Below, in pieces: positions 1 through 11,912 of a DNA stretch of 64,000 nucleotides. Under the pieces are notes generated by a model. It was given only the letters and a program-made list of their open reading frames with translations. It had not been told where the DNA came from and searched no databases. The stretch comes from Temnothorax longispinosus (taxonomy: Eukaryota > Arthropoda > Insecta > Hymenoptera > Formicidae): NCBI RefSeq assembly GCF_030848805.1, contig NC_092362.1, positions 23,011,020-23,075,019 on the forward strand, read 5' to 3'. Every line of letters begins with the position of its first letter. Position 1 is the first letter of the stretch. The translations under genes and the position numbers were made by a program.

Positions 1-451
1 GCTTTTTCTGGAAAGCTTAAAAAATGTAGATATCAATCAATGATATCATATTCTTCATTTAATTTTAAGTAGGCTATAATTTAACAGATTTGTAAAACTG
101 CTCAAATAATTTATGAATAAAAAATGATGCAACTTATGTATAATTAGAGATTTATCTGAGAGTGCATGTAGTTTTAATGTCGAGGTATCAATAATTCCTA
201 AATTAAAGCGGTTGAAAGACATAAATGATCTACGATTCTTGTTTCTCATGAAATTTTAAATATATTTTATTATACTAGAATTTTTAATTTGTAGTTTACT
301 TGTTAAGATATCTAATATTAAAAAATTGTAAAGGGGATAATATCTAATCGTACTTCGTTTTAAATTTTCTTAATAAAGCTTGCTCCTTTTGCTTAAGCGT
401 GTTCAAAAGAAGCAATTTCCATCAAATTGATCAATATATTCTTACTTCAAT

Positions 452-455
<4 letters not shown>

Positions 456-493
<38 letters not shown>
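456..493. repeat. (TA)n microsatellite
   Basis: Uninterrupted alternating AT of about 38 bases inside AT-rich DNA. Confidence 0.95.
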
Positions 494-496
<3 letters not shown>

Positions 497-1997
497 CACT
501 TTGAATATTTTACAGAATACTTTATTTATTTATTCGTAAAAGAATTTATTAATAACTTATAAGAATATTTTTTAATAGATAAAATTGTAGCGTTTAAAAG
601 GATTTTTGCTAAAATAAATAAGATAAATACAGTTAATATAAAATATAGGTCAACAATCGCACAAAGCGCACGTGAAAGCTCCATGTGTATGCGTGACAAT
701 CTTCAGATATTGCATTTAGTACATGTTTCGTCTTATGTAAGCCGTATATGTGAATGCTGACGTATGTATCGCATGCATGATTATGTACGCGACACGTGTA
801 TTTACTGCTCATATTACATAAGCGATTGGTACATAGTCGTTGTCACTATGCTACCGGAAGCAAACGGGAGTAGATACGAGTGTACAGGAAATCCGGTTTT
901 TTGACTGCAACTACAAATAATTTCTTTTTTTCTCTGTATAGCTTTTATATGTAATAAAATCGAGTGTTCGATATGTTTTTATATAAAAGAAATAGCTCGA
1001 TCACGGTTTTTGTTGCGAGATCATTTTCTAATCCTTTTTCTGTATGTTTTATATTTAGAAATTTTGTTAACATATAATTTTTTCGTTATATTTGTCTACA
1101 CATTTTTGTGTAGACTTTGTGAGACGTAACAAAAAAGTTCATTACTTTTCTATAAATTAAAGCAATATGAATTGATAATATTCACAACACTTAAATTTGA
1201 AACATACCTATTATTTACTTATCTGCGTTAACTGCAAGAGAAATGTCATGCATTTTTTTAGCAGTTACTGGACAGTTATATTAACTTCTGTCTAATAACT
1301 GAGAAGTAAAACTACTTGGGATTCCAATCAAGATGTAACGCTTTTCCTTCAGTTACTGCGCACAAAAGATGCGCAAAATCTGAACTCATTTACTGAACAA
1401 TAACAGGACAGTAAATGAACAATTCAATTGCTTAATAAGCAAACCTACTGATCAAGAAATGGACAGTTTTGCCTTAGTAATATTTTATTGCTAAATGTAA
1501 AATTTTGAGGTTAATGAGAGTCATAATGCAGGAAATCTTTCATGCGTAATATATATTATACTAAAAGTAGCAGTATATAAAACATATTTATATTATACCG
1601 AAGATGTTTTGCAGTATGACACTTTCATTGACCTTATTTTTATATTCGGATTACATATATCATGAACACCTTTACATTTTTCTTCAAAAATTTTATTTTT
1701 AAGGATTAGTTTTATAAGTTTTACTTTTTATATCATTAATATTATTATTATCAGAATATTTTGCTCACTTCCAATCATAGCCTTATTAGTTGTCATTTCT
1801 GATACTGAATTATTCAGTTTTACCCTATCAAGTTCTTGTCCATTTCCTACGCAGTATTGTTACACTAATGAGAATGCAGTAATACTATAGACAGTAACTG
1901 GAAGGGTGTCTAGGAAAACTGCATACATTTCTACCAGGGTGACTTGAAAATATTAATATATATGTATGTACCTATATGCATATATAAATATTAATAA

Positions 1998-2000
<3 letters not shown>

Positions 2001-2037
<37 letters not shown>
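2001..2037. repeat. (AT)n microsatellite
   Basis: Uninterrupted alternating AT of about 37 bases, next to further short TATA-like runs. Confidence 0.95.
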
Positions 2038-2042
<5 letters not shown>

Positions 2043-4578
2043 TAAAATATACATCTCATTAATATAATAACACGTGAATTAAAAAAAAGAAATTTGGGTT
2101 GATCTGTCAAATATCTTTCATTTTGCGAGACTACTTGGGCTACAAAGCTTTAGATTTCGAAATGCTAGACCGCAGCGTGGAATTTTTCTTAACAGCTGAA
2201 CATATTGTGAGTGGCGACCCATGACACTCTGATGTATGTATTACTTGGGATTACGCGATGTCTGGCACTTCTGGACTGCAAATTCAATTACATGCATTGA
2301 ATTCAGCGGAGGGTAGAAGTTCTCAACGATCTACAAGTTCACGTGCAGGTTCCCAAACTGGCAGTACTCACACTTTAGGCAAGCGTTTATACAGCCACGG
2401 TGATATGTAACAGTAAACACCTAAACTGACAATGATACCCTAAACTTTGTTGTGCATGCACAAACAAACGACCACATTGTTATCAGAGTCTTTGCAATTT
2501 AGTATTTTAGAGAAAACGCACGGATAATAACCTCCTTTATGCTCTGTGTTAAATTCGAAATTGTTTCTACTCAAAGCAAAAAGAATCGGAAATAAGTGAG
2601 TTTCTATATTTCTGTGTGGTTATGGATTTTAACATGTTTAAATTGTAAGAAATAAATGTATTTAATTTAATCGCGTTCCGAAATCATACAGGATTCGAAT
2701 TTATAGAGTGTATAGTAAATGGTTAACATATTTTAACATTCGGAGAAACACGTTGCAAAGAGAGAAGTAGCTATAATCTTGTATATATTTATGTGCTTTT
2801 CGAAGGATATCTGCATGAGAGAGTGTTGAGCATTTTGAAGAGCAACGATGAGAAATGCAAAGAGGCAGTGAAAGTTGGCAATCTTTACAATAGCTGAACT
2901 GTAGCAAGCGTATATATAAGCAAAGAGAAATTGCATTAATGTGTTTGACCTTTGAAACTTCATCGTATTGAAGTCGATGTCAAAGTTAAAGTTTTAATTG
3001 AAATCAACGCTGTAGCCAGCATCACGTGAATTTGATCAAAGAGTTCCAACTAGTTCTATACAGTCGATTGTTTTGAATCGATTAACGTTATATTGATTAT
3101 ATATTCTAACCCTATGCCCAAAACAAAAAGTTAGCAACTGTATGCATTGCAAACAAGAAAATAGTTGTGCAATAGCAACAAAATAACTACCTACAGAGAT
3201 TTGCTTGATAAATGTCTCGTCGATATTTACTGATTACTTTTAGAATTAATTTATAATGTTATAAATAAAATAAGTATAATGCATGTTACAATTATAATTC
3301 AGATCCATAAAAGTCGCTGATTAGAAATTATAAATTATATAGGTAATTTAGTTTAAAAGAAAATTCAATGAAATAAGAATATAAACAAAATGAGTCTTTA
3401 GTTTTTGACATTTTCGAAACTCTTGCAATTTTTGAAATAAATGACTGATATATAAATAAAATAAAATAAAAAATATATACCTATATTAAATAAAATATTT
3501 AATTTTATAAGATTGTGTCTAACTAATCATGTCTATAAATATACCAAATTTTGGTGCGACTGTATCTAAGTTACACGAGCTGTAACTTGTACAAATTACG
3601 CGAAATTATATTACAGTGATTTACGCTCTATCAAATATTTATTATCAGCCGGAATATTGGCGTGGGTTAATTCTTAATTCCGCATTGAGATTAAATCTTT
3701 TTCGGAAAACCGAAGGGAGGAAGCTAACGGAAAGGCAACACACTCCGAACAGTAAATTGCTGTGACGATTTGTCAACGGACATAACTTCACGGGAAGTTC
3801 ATTACAGTGTTCAGCAGGACGCCACGTCGTTTATTTCAATTATTGACAAACGCTGAATCAACGAACTACCGTATTGGTAATTTCCGATAATTTACAAACG
3901 TACATCATTAATATTCGCGTTAGAGATGTTGCGTAAAAATAACATTATTACAAACAATTAATCCGTGCGGATCACAAACTGGTTTTAATATATGTTTGTG
4001 CCTAACAAGTTATTTTTCATATTACGAACATGATAACTGCTATATAGATTTTTAGTTTGCCAATTCTCTTAACCTTAGCTAGCCACACTTATTTTCGAGT
4101 CCTTAATTCGCTACACTCTAGTTCGTGAGACCGCTTGACTTTGTCGCATTGTCATTTTCATTCTAATTGACATTTTTAAGCTTGTACTACTGTAGAAATG
4201 GGAAATACAGACTCTGAATAAGATGTTTATAATAATATCAGGTAATCAAGAAAATGATTTAAACTTAAACTGAACTTATTATAAGGGAAACTAGAAAATT
4301 ATGATATTATGTGAAAACTAAAAAACTGAAAAACATTCAGCGGTCCACTGGACGCCGGTCCACGTGTGGCGAGCTAGGATTAAACAATGCTAAATAACTT
4401 TTGTAAAATATAACTTTAGATATGTATACTTTATCGCGTAATACGTTTCTCTTTCTTAGAAAATATAAAAAAATAAAGCTATATTCTAATCTATAACATA
4501 ACGAAATCAATAATTAATTTTGAATATATATATAAAAATGTATGGAAACTTTCTTCTTAGTAATACACATATACCTTA

Positions 4579-4852
4579 TTATAAAATATTTAGCAAACAT
4601 TTAAAATACTTTATTTCAATTAAAACAGATGCTATTGACAATATCTCTGTCCGACGATAATATCCCTGATAACAATATCCCCGTCTCTCCAAATATCCAC
4701 GCTGCTGTGCCTCTAAAATAAAGAAACAGTTTCTATCTATCGACAGGAAAATTAATGTCTCAGGAAATTCATACCGACAGTTCTATAACAGATTCTCGAT
4801 AACCAAATTCCAATTTGCCCTAAGGCCCAGACTTGATTGAGCAATCTCGGCC
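4579..4852 (-). other. Possible two-exon coding remnant, unidentified
   Basis: On the minus strand, an acceptor (CTATTATAG) opens a 78-nt open segment (4852-4775). It ends at a GTATGA donor. A 62-nt intron-sized gap with a pyrimidine-rich 3' end (TTTATTTTAG) follows. The frame then continues in phase for 134 nt (4712-4579) to a TAA, giving 69 codons in all. The second segment contains a run of Tyr, Gly and Arg (RGYLERRGYCYQGYYRR) made by degenerate repeats of GGATATT. I see no start codon and recognise no family. The internal GATATT repetition fits an old transposon fragment equally well, so coding status is doubtful. Confidence 0.2.
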
Positions 4853-5092
4853 CTATAATAGAAGATTGTGCGTAAGATGTATGATAATGAGAAACAAATC
4901 AGAAAGATATCTTAAGTTCCAGCTCAACTAATCGCTCGTTGATCAAATATCATTTTATCACATACTTTGACAATTTTATAATTTTGCTATATAAATTCGA
5001 TCCCTTTAATATATAAATGCCGTGAGAGCCCACTGCTAATTAACTGCTATAATATTAATTTTTTTATAGATATGTAAATAAAAGACGATTAA

Positions 5093-5236
5093 GACCCGGT
5101 GTCACTAACGCAACGTCGCATAACTTTAACCTTAACTTAACTCACTCTTTATCTCTTTCTAAGGGGGACAGTTAGAAAGAGATAAAGAGTGAGTTAAGCT
5201 AAGGTTAAAGTTATGCAATGTTGGTGCAACCAGGCC
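5093..5236. mobile_element. Foldback MITE, 144 bp, TAA target duplication
   Basis: Two arms face each other around a short centre (roughly 5160-5171). The inner arm halves are nearly identical, for example CATAACTTTAACCTTA on both arms. The outer ends have diverged (GACCCGG against GGCCTGG). TAA flanks both ends (5090-5092 and 5237-5239). A terminal palindrome with a three-base TWA duplication fits non-autonomous PIF/Harbinger-type elements. There is no coding capacity. Confidence 0.8.
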
Positions 5237-5239
5237 TAA

Positions 5240-6037
5240 TTGTGATTTTGCATAGTTAAATTTGCTATCAGTAAAGAGCATTAAACGATCGAGTATAGAT
5301 TGTAAATGCATTTAATAAATAACATTTATGACATACTATTTTTAGTTAAAAAATTTGCACTAAATCTAAATAATGTATTATTTACAATTTACTATTTATC
5401 ATTATTGCATAACGACACTTATAAAAATCCTATTCTTATTATACGTTCTACCGTTGACGATCGACGATGCCAAACTTACATATTCTTTATCTTTAATTAA
5501 GGAATATAAATACAAAATAAGCTTTTACTATCATGCTGTGTCTATGTCAACTTTTCCTTAAATGTTTATTGCATTTTCGTTCAAAAAAATGGATATATAT
5601 GTATCTATGTAAATAAATATGAATGTCCGCAGTGTATTGAGCTCGGGTCCGTGGGTTCGTTAAGTCCAAATGACTGTGCGGATCAGTCATCTTTGCGTAA
5701 ACCTCCCTACCTTTGGAAGCTAGTTATGTCTGAAACACGGCATTCATGCACGGTATATTCCACATACACTTGATCTTGATAAACGACATTATATTTGAAT
5801 TTTTTATTTAGAAATCTTTATTTAATATTGAGTATAATAAAGGTGACAATATATAAATGTAGTCCCTAAATTTATTATTTTCGGCAATTTATATATTCGC
5901 GATATAAAGAATTGATATAGAAAAGTCTGTGTGATATTTTTAGAAATTTATCTTTTTGAAAAAGATTTGTTCTAGCCTTATATTTGGACGCATCAAATGC
6001 TATCTTGGTTTCTCATTATATCGTAAAATGATGAACA
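5240..6037. other. Non-coding stretch
   Basis: AT-rich with a mixed patch at 5630-5770. A short hairpin (ATGACTG...CAGTCAT, about 5669-5694) is visible. No RNA gene or protein is recognised. Confidence 0.5.
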
Positions 6038-6748
6038 TTAAGGGAGAATACCCAATTAGAAGCGCGAAAAAAAGGCAATTTTTGTGAATTTTTTTAAGAA
6101 AACCTATATGAATTATGGTATTGATATTTTTTCTACATGAAAGTACACACTTTTTTTTAAGACTATATTAAATTTTTTTTATTAAAAAATATTCAATATT
6201 GGCGGAGTATTCTTGGGTTCTGTCGACTGCCGCAAAAAAAAAGTCTTCCGCGGTGACCACTCCCATTTCATGTGTAATCATCAGAATAAAAAAAACCAAA
6301 AAGATTATTAAAATTGACACTATAATTTAGTCTTTGACGTAGGGGTTTTTGAAAATATCGATTTTTGACAAAATGGCGGGCGTGAAAAATAGCGTGTTTA
6401 AAATAGCGATTTTATTTTAGGAAAAATTCGGGTTTATTTTGCCGATAAAAAAAAACTAAGTCACTTAAAAAAAAATCCTACGACAAAGACTAGATAATTA
6501 TGTATAGAATAACCACTAGAAATTTCAAATTGATCGGTTCAGTTGCCGAAATATTTTGGTCACCGATTTTTAACATGGTTTCGAGAAAAACGCGTTTGAA
6601 AATTGAGCAATGAATAAATCGCGAAAATTTTTCAACTTACATAGAATCATCGATTCCAGGTCCATAATATAAGTCCTCCATCTTACTTGGAATCCCCATA
6701 TCATTCCCATCTCTTTTTCGAACTTTCTAATTGGGTATTCCCCCTTAA
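6038..6748. mobile_element. Non-autonomous DNA transposon, 711 bp, TTAA flanks
   Basis: The left end reads TTAA then GGGAGAATACCCAATTAGAA. The right end, read on the minus strand, gives TTAA then GGGGGAATACCCAATTAGAA. The inverted repeat is about 20 bp at high identity and continues weakly. TTAA at both ends suggests a piggyBac-type target duplication, although the first bases GGG are not the usual CCC start. The interior is AT-rich with poly-A runs and no transposase frame; the 60-codon minus-strand frame inside it is not protein-like. Confidence 0.7.
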
Positions 6749-7030
6749 ACAAGTTGTAAACTGACTCGACTCATGCTCGTTTGTGCGAATTCATGCATAC
6801 ATTGTATTATTTAATAGCACATACGGCGGTGCAGAATAAAGAGTAGGCATAAATGATAATAAACGCTACGAATTACAGGGTACTCTACAGAGCTACGACG
6901 AATTTGCGTGCGCTACGTAATTAAACTCTTTGAAACGCGTTCATCACTTTTCCATTCGGCCCGTTAACATCGCGGTTACGTCGCATACTCCTGGTTGGTC
7001 GTTACGAGTGGGCTTAATTATATGAAATAA

Positions 7031-7153
7031 TTACATGTCGTAACCGCGCTGGATATATGCACTTACAGACAACCTAAGAGCAATCTCACGCATTGCGCTC
7101 GCTCGCGGATTGCGGTAGACCGCGCGTGCTTGGCGAAGCAGTTGCAGTTGCTG
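7031..7153 (-). pseudogene. Transposase HTH-like remnant (doubtful)
   Basis: A minus-strand frame reads QQLQLLRQARAVYRNPRASA and continues MREIALRLSVSAYIQR before a TAA. The pattern NPR-x-S-x-REIA-x-x-L-x-VS-x-x-x-QR resembles the N-terminal helix-turn-helix of Tc1/mariner-type transposases. No ATG precedes it in frame; the open frame begins at a GTG at 7222. Nothing downstream resembles a catalytic domain. A GTAAGT lies within the LSVS codons, so a spliced exon ending there is the alternative. With about 40 residues, chance resemblance is possible. Confidence 0.25.
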
Positions 7154-7911
7154 CGGTACGGTCCCCTCGCGATGCCCTCCTCTCGCGTGCAGCTCGCAGT
7201 TTCTCGGGTAAAAGTGTTGCACTTAAAGAAGGGAGACTTCCGGAGACGTTCGGGAGGTTAAAAAAGCAACTACATTTATGTAATTATGCCGAACTCATTA
7301 AGAAAACGCGTACTGTAATGCGAGCAGCCAAACACATAGTAGCGGCGCGACAAATCAGGAATCTTTTGAGACACATGAAACTCTTGCGTTGAAAAATTTA
7401 CGTGCGCAATCATAGATTTAAATATTTACCTCACTCGTTTCTTTTTCTTTTCTTTAAACATGTATTTATTATATTAAGGTTATTTACTCTTTTAATGTTA
7501 TTTAATATTACTTTTATTTTATTTAATATTACTTTCTATACTTTTAATATCTGTTTGTTTTTGTTCAGAACTAAAATTAAGAAAAATAAAGATCGTTAAA
7601 GTGTAATTAAAATTAACTGATAAGATTTTTTGTTAAACAATTTTGTTTTGCATTGTTGATAAAAAAAGAATACGCAGGTAAAAAGATATTTATCTCTTAT
7701 CTATATGAATATTTTATTAATTAAAGAAATGACTAAAGTTATTATGTATATTTCTTTAAAAAAATGTATCTATACTTTCTTTGTTTATTACATGTTTATT
7801 ACTAAAGAAAACAAAGCGTATAATTTAGTACATTTAAGTATTTTTTTTCTTCTTTAATAGAAGCACTTAGTATTTTCAATGCAAACCACGTATCGTGGGA
7901 CAAATGGAAGG

Positions 7912-8016
7912 GATCGATTGTACAGTGCTCTCGTCAAAGCCAAGGGAAAAGATACGATATCGTTTGGCCGATGCTTCTCGCACACGAGTGGCAAAACTCG
8001 TTGTGTAAAGTTCACG
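7912..8016 (+). repeat. Diverged local duplication, copy A
   Basis: Shares CGTCAAAG, then AAAAGATACGATATCG, then AAACTCGTT and AAAGTNCACG, in the same order as the segment at 8611-8738. Identity is patchy with several indels. Function is unknown. Confidence 0.55.
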
Positions 8017-8610
8017 ATAACTATAGATATTATCGTTTGCGAATGTAGGCGGCGGCAATGCCTTACAACTGCGATTCCGTTTTCGATTTATATTATTGCA
8101 GTGCATGGAGGCGTTAAGATTTGTGTAGTGTTCTTAAGATATGCAAAATATTACAAGTACCATTATAAACGTTAAAATCAAGTTTCAAATCCTTGTTTCT
8201 TTAATGTATATTTCCATTGTAATAATTATTAATTTATATGCAAATATAAGCATCTGTGGTTTTATATTTGAAATTTTTGGGCAATGTCACTCGATATAAC
8301 ATATCGCAAATAAAACCCAAATAAATTTTATTTGCGTGATATATATTTTGAAATTTAATTGTTTAAATTCATATTGGATTACGACGTACATACGTTCATA
8401 TAAAGCGAGATATCCTAAACTACATTACGAATCCGCATGAAAATAGCGCACTACGGCACGTAATATGCTGCTCGATTTAACACACGATTAACGAGATATT
8501 CCTAGGAAATTGGACTGGTATTGCTGCCGCTCCTCGTACGTCTTCCGATATTACGCATCGAAAACTGCAGGGAGCACCCGGCGCTCGGCGGCGTTTACGG
8601 ATGAAAATAA

Positions 8611-8738
8611 GGCGATTGCCTGAGACGTTCCCGTCAAAGGAAAAGGAAAAAGATACGATATCGGCCCTATTCGCTCCGATATTTTCTCTCGGGTTCTCGC
8701 GGTGATCTCGCGGTGAAACTCGTTTTGCAAAGTACACG
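8611..8738 (+). repeat. Diverged local duplication, copy B
   Basis: Direct-orientation partner of 7912-8016, about 700 bp downstream. It contains the same ordered blocks with extra GC-rich sequence between them. Confidence 0.55.
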
Positions 8739-10265
8739 TACACCACAGGCCCTGAGATCCGCGCGCGCGAGAGAGACGTCTGCGAGCGCGGTAAAGGCGA
8801 CGTTGGCGGAACGGACGCGAACGGAACGGAATGAACGAACGATCAAATGGCTCGTGAGGCTCCCCTTACGGGGATAATCTCTTTGCAGTCATCCGTATAG
8901 CAAAGGAAACGATTTGGCGGCCGCCGGCGTATCCAGCACTCTCGTATATCCACAGCATGCTGCCGAAACTCCGAAACACATTTCGCTCTCCTCGGTCAGA
9001 TTCGAGGTATGTGTATACGAAAGCGAATGCCTCCCAGACTCAAAGACTCGGCCGGGTGAGGTGAAAATTTTTTCATTCCCGCGCGACGAACATCCCTTTT
9101 TTCCTGAACTGTATTTGCGAGCTGAATGGTACCTACAGGGTGGAAACTTTTCGCAGAAATTGGGATACTTTTTACAGCTTTCATGGAATGCCGCTGATCT
9201 CTAGAGATGGGATCAGCCTTTCTTTGGTATCTATATGTATTTATACATCTGCGTTGCGCGAATATTTATTAATCTTTTTCTAGTAGATATTATTTAAAGT
9301 ATAAAAACAACCTTTTTTTATCATTCTTTTTAAAACAAAAATCGCAGAAACCTTTTTACGAAAAATGATTAAAGATATCTTTATTAATGGAATAAATATC
9401 TAATTTGTAAAATGCGTTTGCAAAATTTCAATAAAAATCCCTGACAAATCTTGTATGTTTATTGAATCATTTACTGTTAACTAAAAAATCAGTTAGATTT
9501 TCATTCGTCGGACATTCGTTGAGTCAAAGAATAAGTTTGTCAAAAGATATCTGATGTAACTCCTTTAGAAGTAAAGTGAAAGACAGTGGGATGCAATTAA
9601 AAGTTGAACAACTGTTTGATAACTTATTGTTAGCCATTTTTGCAACGTCCAATTTTAGTTTAACTTTATTCTGTTCACATTATCTATATATATAAAACCA
9701 AACTTTTTTATGTTTCTTAAGACAGTAAGACTTTTCTAAAGATAGACGGTTTTTGAAAATAAAAAAGTTACCATAGAATAAAATTATTTGTATGCTATAT
9801 CTATGCATATGCATATTATATATATCAAATATATGTGAAGCTTTTCATGTATTATGAATATTTTAATTAATTTTGATTTTTTTCTTAACGACAATAAAAC
9901 ATCATATTTTTAACCATTTTTAAATTTTATTAATTATTTTAACGATTGTCGAGATGGTACAAGATTTTTTTTTAAAGACCTTATTGAAGTTGAGTAAACT
10001 TCAACAGTTTTGTCATATGATATACAGTAATACTACGTATATTAGATAAAATAAATTAAACAAATTAAATAATATATATATTAAACATAGGAAATGTTAT
10101 TTTATATAAATGTTTGATCTGGAACTGAAAGAAGATATTTTGTCCAAAGTTAAGGCGGCATTATAAAAAAATATATTTACAATTAAATATCTTTAATGCG
10201 TATGACATATGATATGCTTTTAGATACGACTTGATATCGTAACGCGGCACTTATTGCACGCCATA

Positions 10266-10281
10266 TGTCAGACGTCTGACA
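10266..10281. other. Perfect 16-bp palindrome
   Basis: TGTCAGACGTCTGACA is fully self-complementary and has ACGT at its centre. It could be a dimeric protein-binding site or chance. Confidence 0.4.
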
Positions 10282-11287
10282 CAATATCATCCTACGCGAG
10301 ATAATCCCCGAGTAAAATCAATCTATTTTTAAGTATTCGTTAAACAGTGACGCATATGGAGTAATACATGTTTTTTCCCCTCTTAGGATATACTAGTAGA
10401 GCGGAAAAATATGAAATTAATAACATTCGATATACGTAAATCGGAAATTATTTCGCGATATCGTATATCCACCGATTAAATAATCGCATGGATCACTTGT
10501 AATCACGTTCGAATCACGTATCGCAGTTTTTGCTCATTCTCGGCGGGGCATATAGCAATTAAGGATTTAAAGTAACGGAAATGTTATATATATCGTACCT
10601 TGTTATTGATTCCACATGCCAATTTAAAACAAAATTTTAATTTTTTAATTTTTTTTTAATATAAATGCGATGTAATAATAGGTTTCGCAATTTTCGCGAT
10701 ATTATGTATAAAAGCACAGAAGAAGGGACTCTGTTATATCATGCCGTTTACGTGAAATTAATAGTTAAAGATTTACCGGACCATGGTGTTTGTAGCCGGA
10801 CTGAGCGGCTAATAGCGACGCCACTTGCGATCCCCCGTGTACCCTGACAACCCACTCCTCGCGATGATCTACGCTGGCGTCGGCGATGAAATTGGATGCG
10901 GATACAACGATGACGAGCTGCATAATAACGCGCGCGCACACTCTGGGGAATAAGTGAAGTTTCGAATATTAGCGCGATTCTTTCGTTCGCGTCGCAGCAC
11001 GGAGGAAAGAAGATTGAGGTAAACTTCCTAAGCGGATTTCTCGCGAGCCGTTCTGTTACGGATTATTAAGAATGTTCGATTACCATCACAGATGCAAAAG
11101 CATCAGGGACGCGCGATTGCCCTATTTTCACGAATTTCCTGATCGATTCTCATTATTAATATAATGTGGTTTAATAACGTCTGATATCTATTTTTGAGAA
11201 GAAACGCGGTCAACGCGTTTTTTCGATTGATTGTTAAGCGGAAGTTAATAATAAGTCACTACAATTAACGTAAATTGAAGAGATCAG

Positions 11288-11912
11288 TAGAGATGTACGA
11301 GTCAAGAATTTTTTATGTTGAACCAAATCGAATTTTATTACTTTTTTCAAATTTGAATTGAATCGTTAAATTATAATTTTCAATTAAGATTATAATTATT
11401 ATTAGATTGAAATTTAACAGGTAAATAATAAGAGAATATTTTGATGTGGAAAAATAATATGGATTATATAATATAAATTCTTTTTAAGGCAAAAAACACA
11501 TTTAAATATTTAATGTCGCAGTAACTAAAACAATTGAGCGAAAAAATAGATAAATTATTAAAATACTCTAATGTAGTATTCAATAACATTATCCATTTAC
11601 ATATACAGAAATTAAAATAAAATAATATATAGTTTATTTTATTATCAGTACTCATAGTTTAGATACTATTTTTTTCATTCAAACTTTTACTTACAATTTG
11701 ATAGGGTCACAAGGCATGTAAAAAATTAGAAATAAACTTTTTGACTGCTATTTAGCCGCTCAGTGAACGGTTGTAATACTGAATGCATTAATTTTTTGAT
11801 TTTATAAAATTGACAATTTATATAATTCGTATTCGAAACAATCTAGATTCAAAATTTTCAATTAGTTCAGATTCATGTAAAAATTCGAGTTCGAATAGTT
11901 CGCACATCTCTA
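11288..11912. mobile_element. hAT-like non-autonomous element, 625 bp
   Basis: The ends are inverted copies of TAGAGATGTRCGA, and similarity continues weakly inward. The eight bases outside the ends (GAGATCAG and GAAGGCAG) match at five positions, which suggests a decayed 8-bp target duplication. The interior is very AT-rich and has no transposase frame. Assignment to hAT rests on terminus style and the possible 8-bp duplication. Confidence 0.5.

Larger units (their letters stand above)
1..4578. other. AT-rich non-coding stretch
   Basis: No open frame here resembles a protein: the longest are 64-76 codons, AT-rich and overlapping. It holds two TA microsatellites, listed separately. A more mixed-composition patch at about 2140-2460 has no coding signal I can support. 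Nothing else is recognised. Confidence 0.6.
6749..11287. other. Mixed-composition non-coding stretch
   Basis: AT-rich DNA alternates with CpG-rich patches at about 6890-7260 and 8440-9200. A transposase-HTH-like remnant, a diverged duplication and a perfect 16-bp palindrome are listed separately. Open frames of 60-99 codons in the GC-rich patches overlap on both strands and look like chance. Confidence 0.5.
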
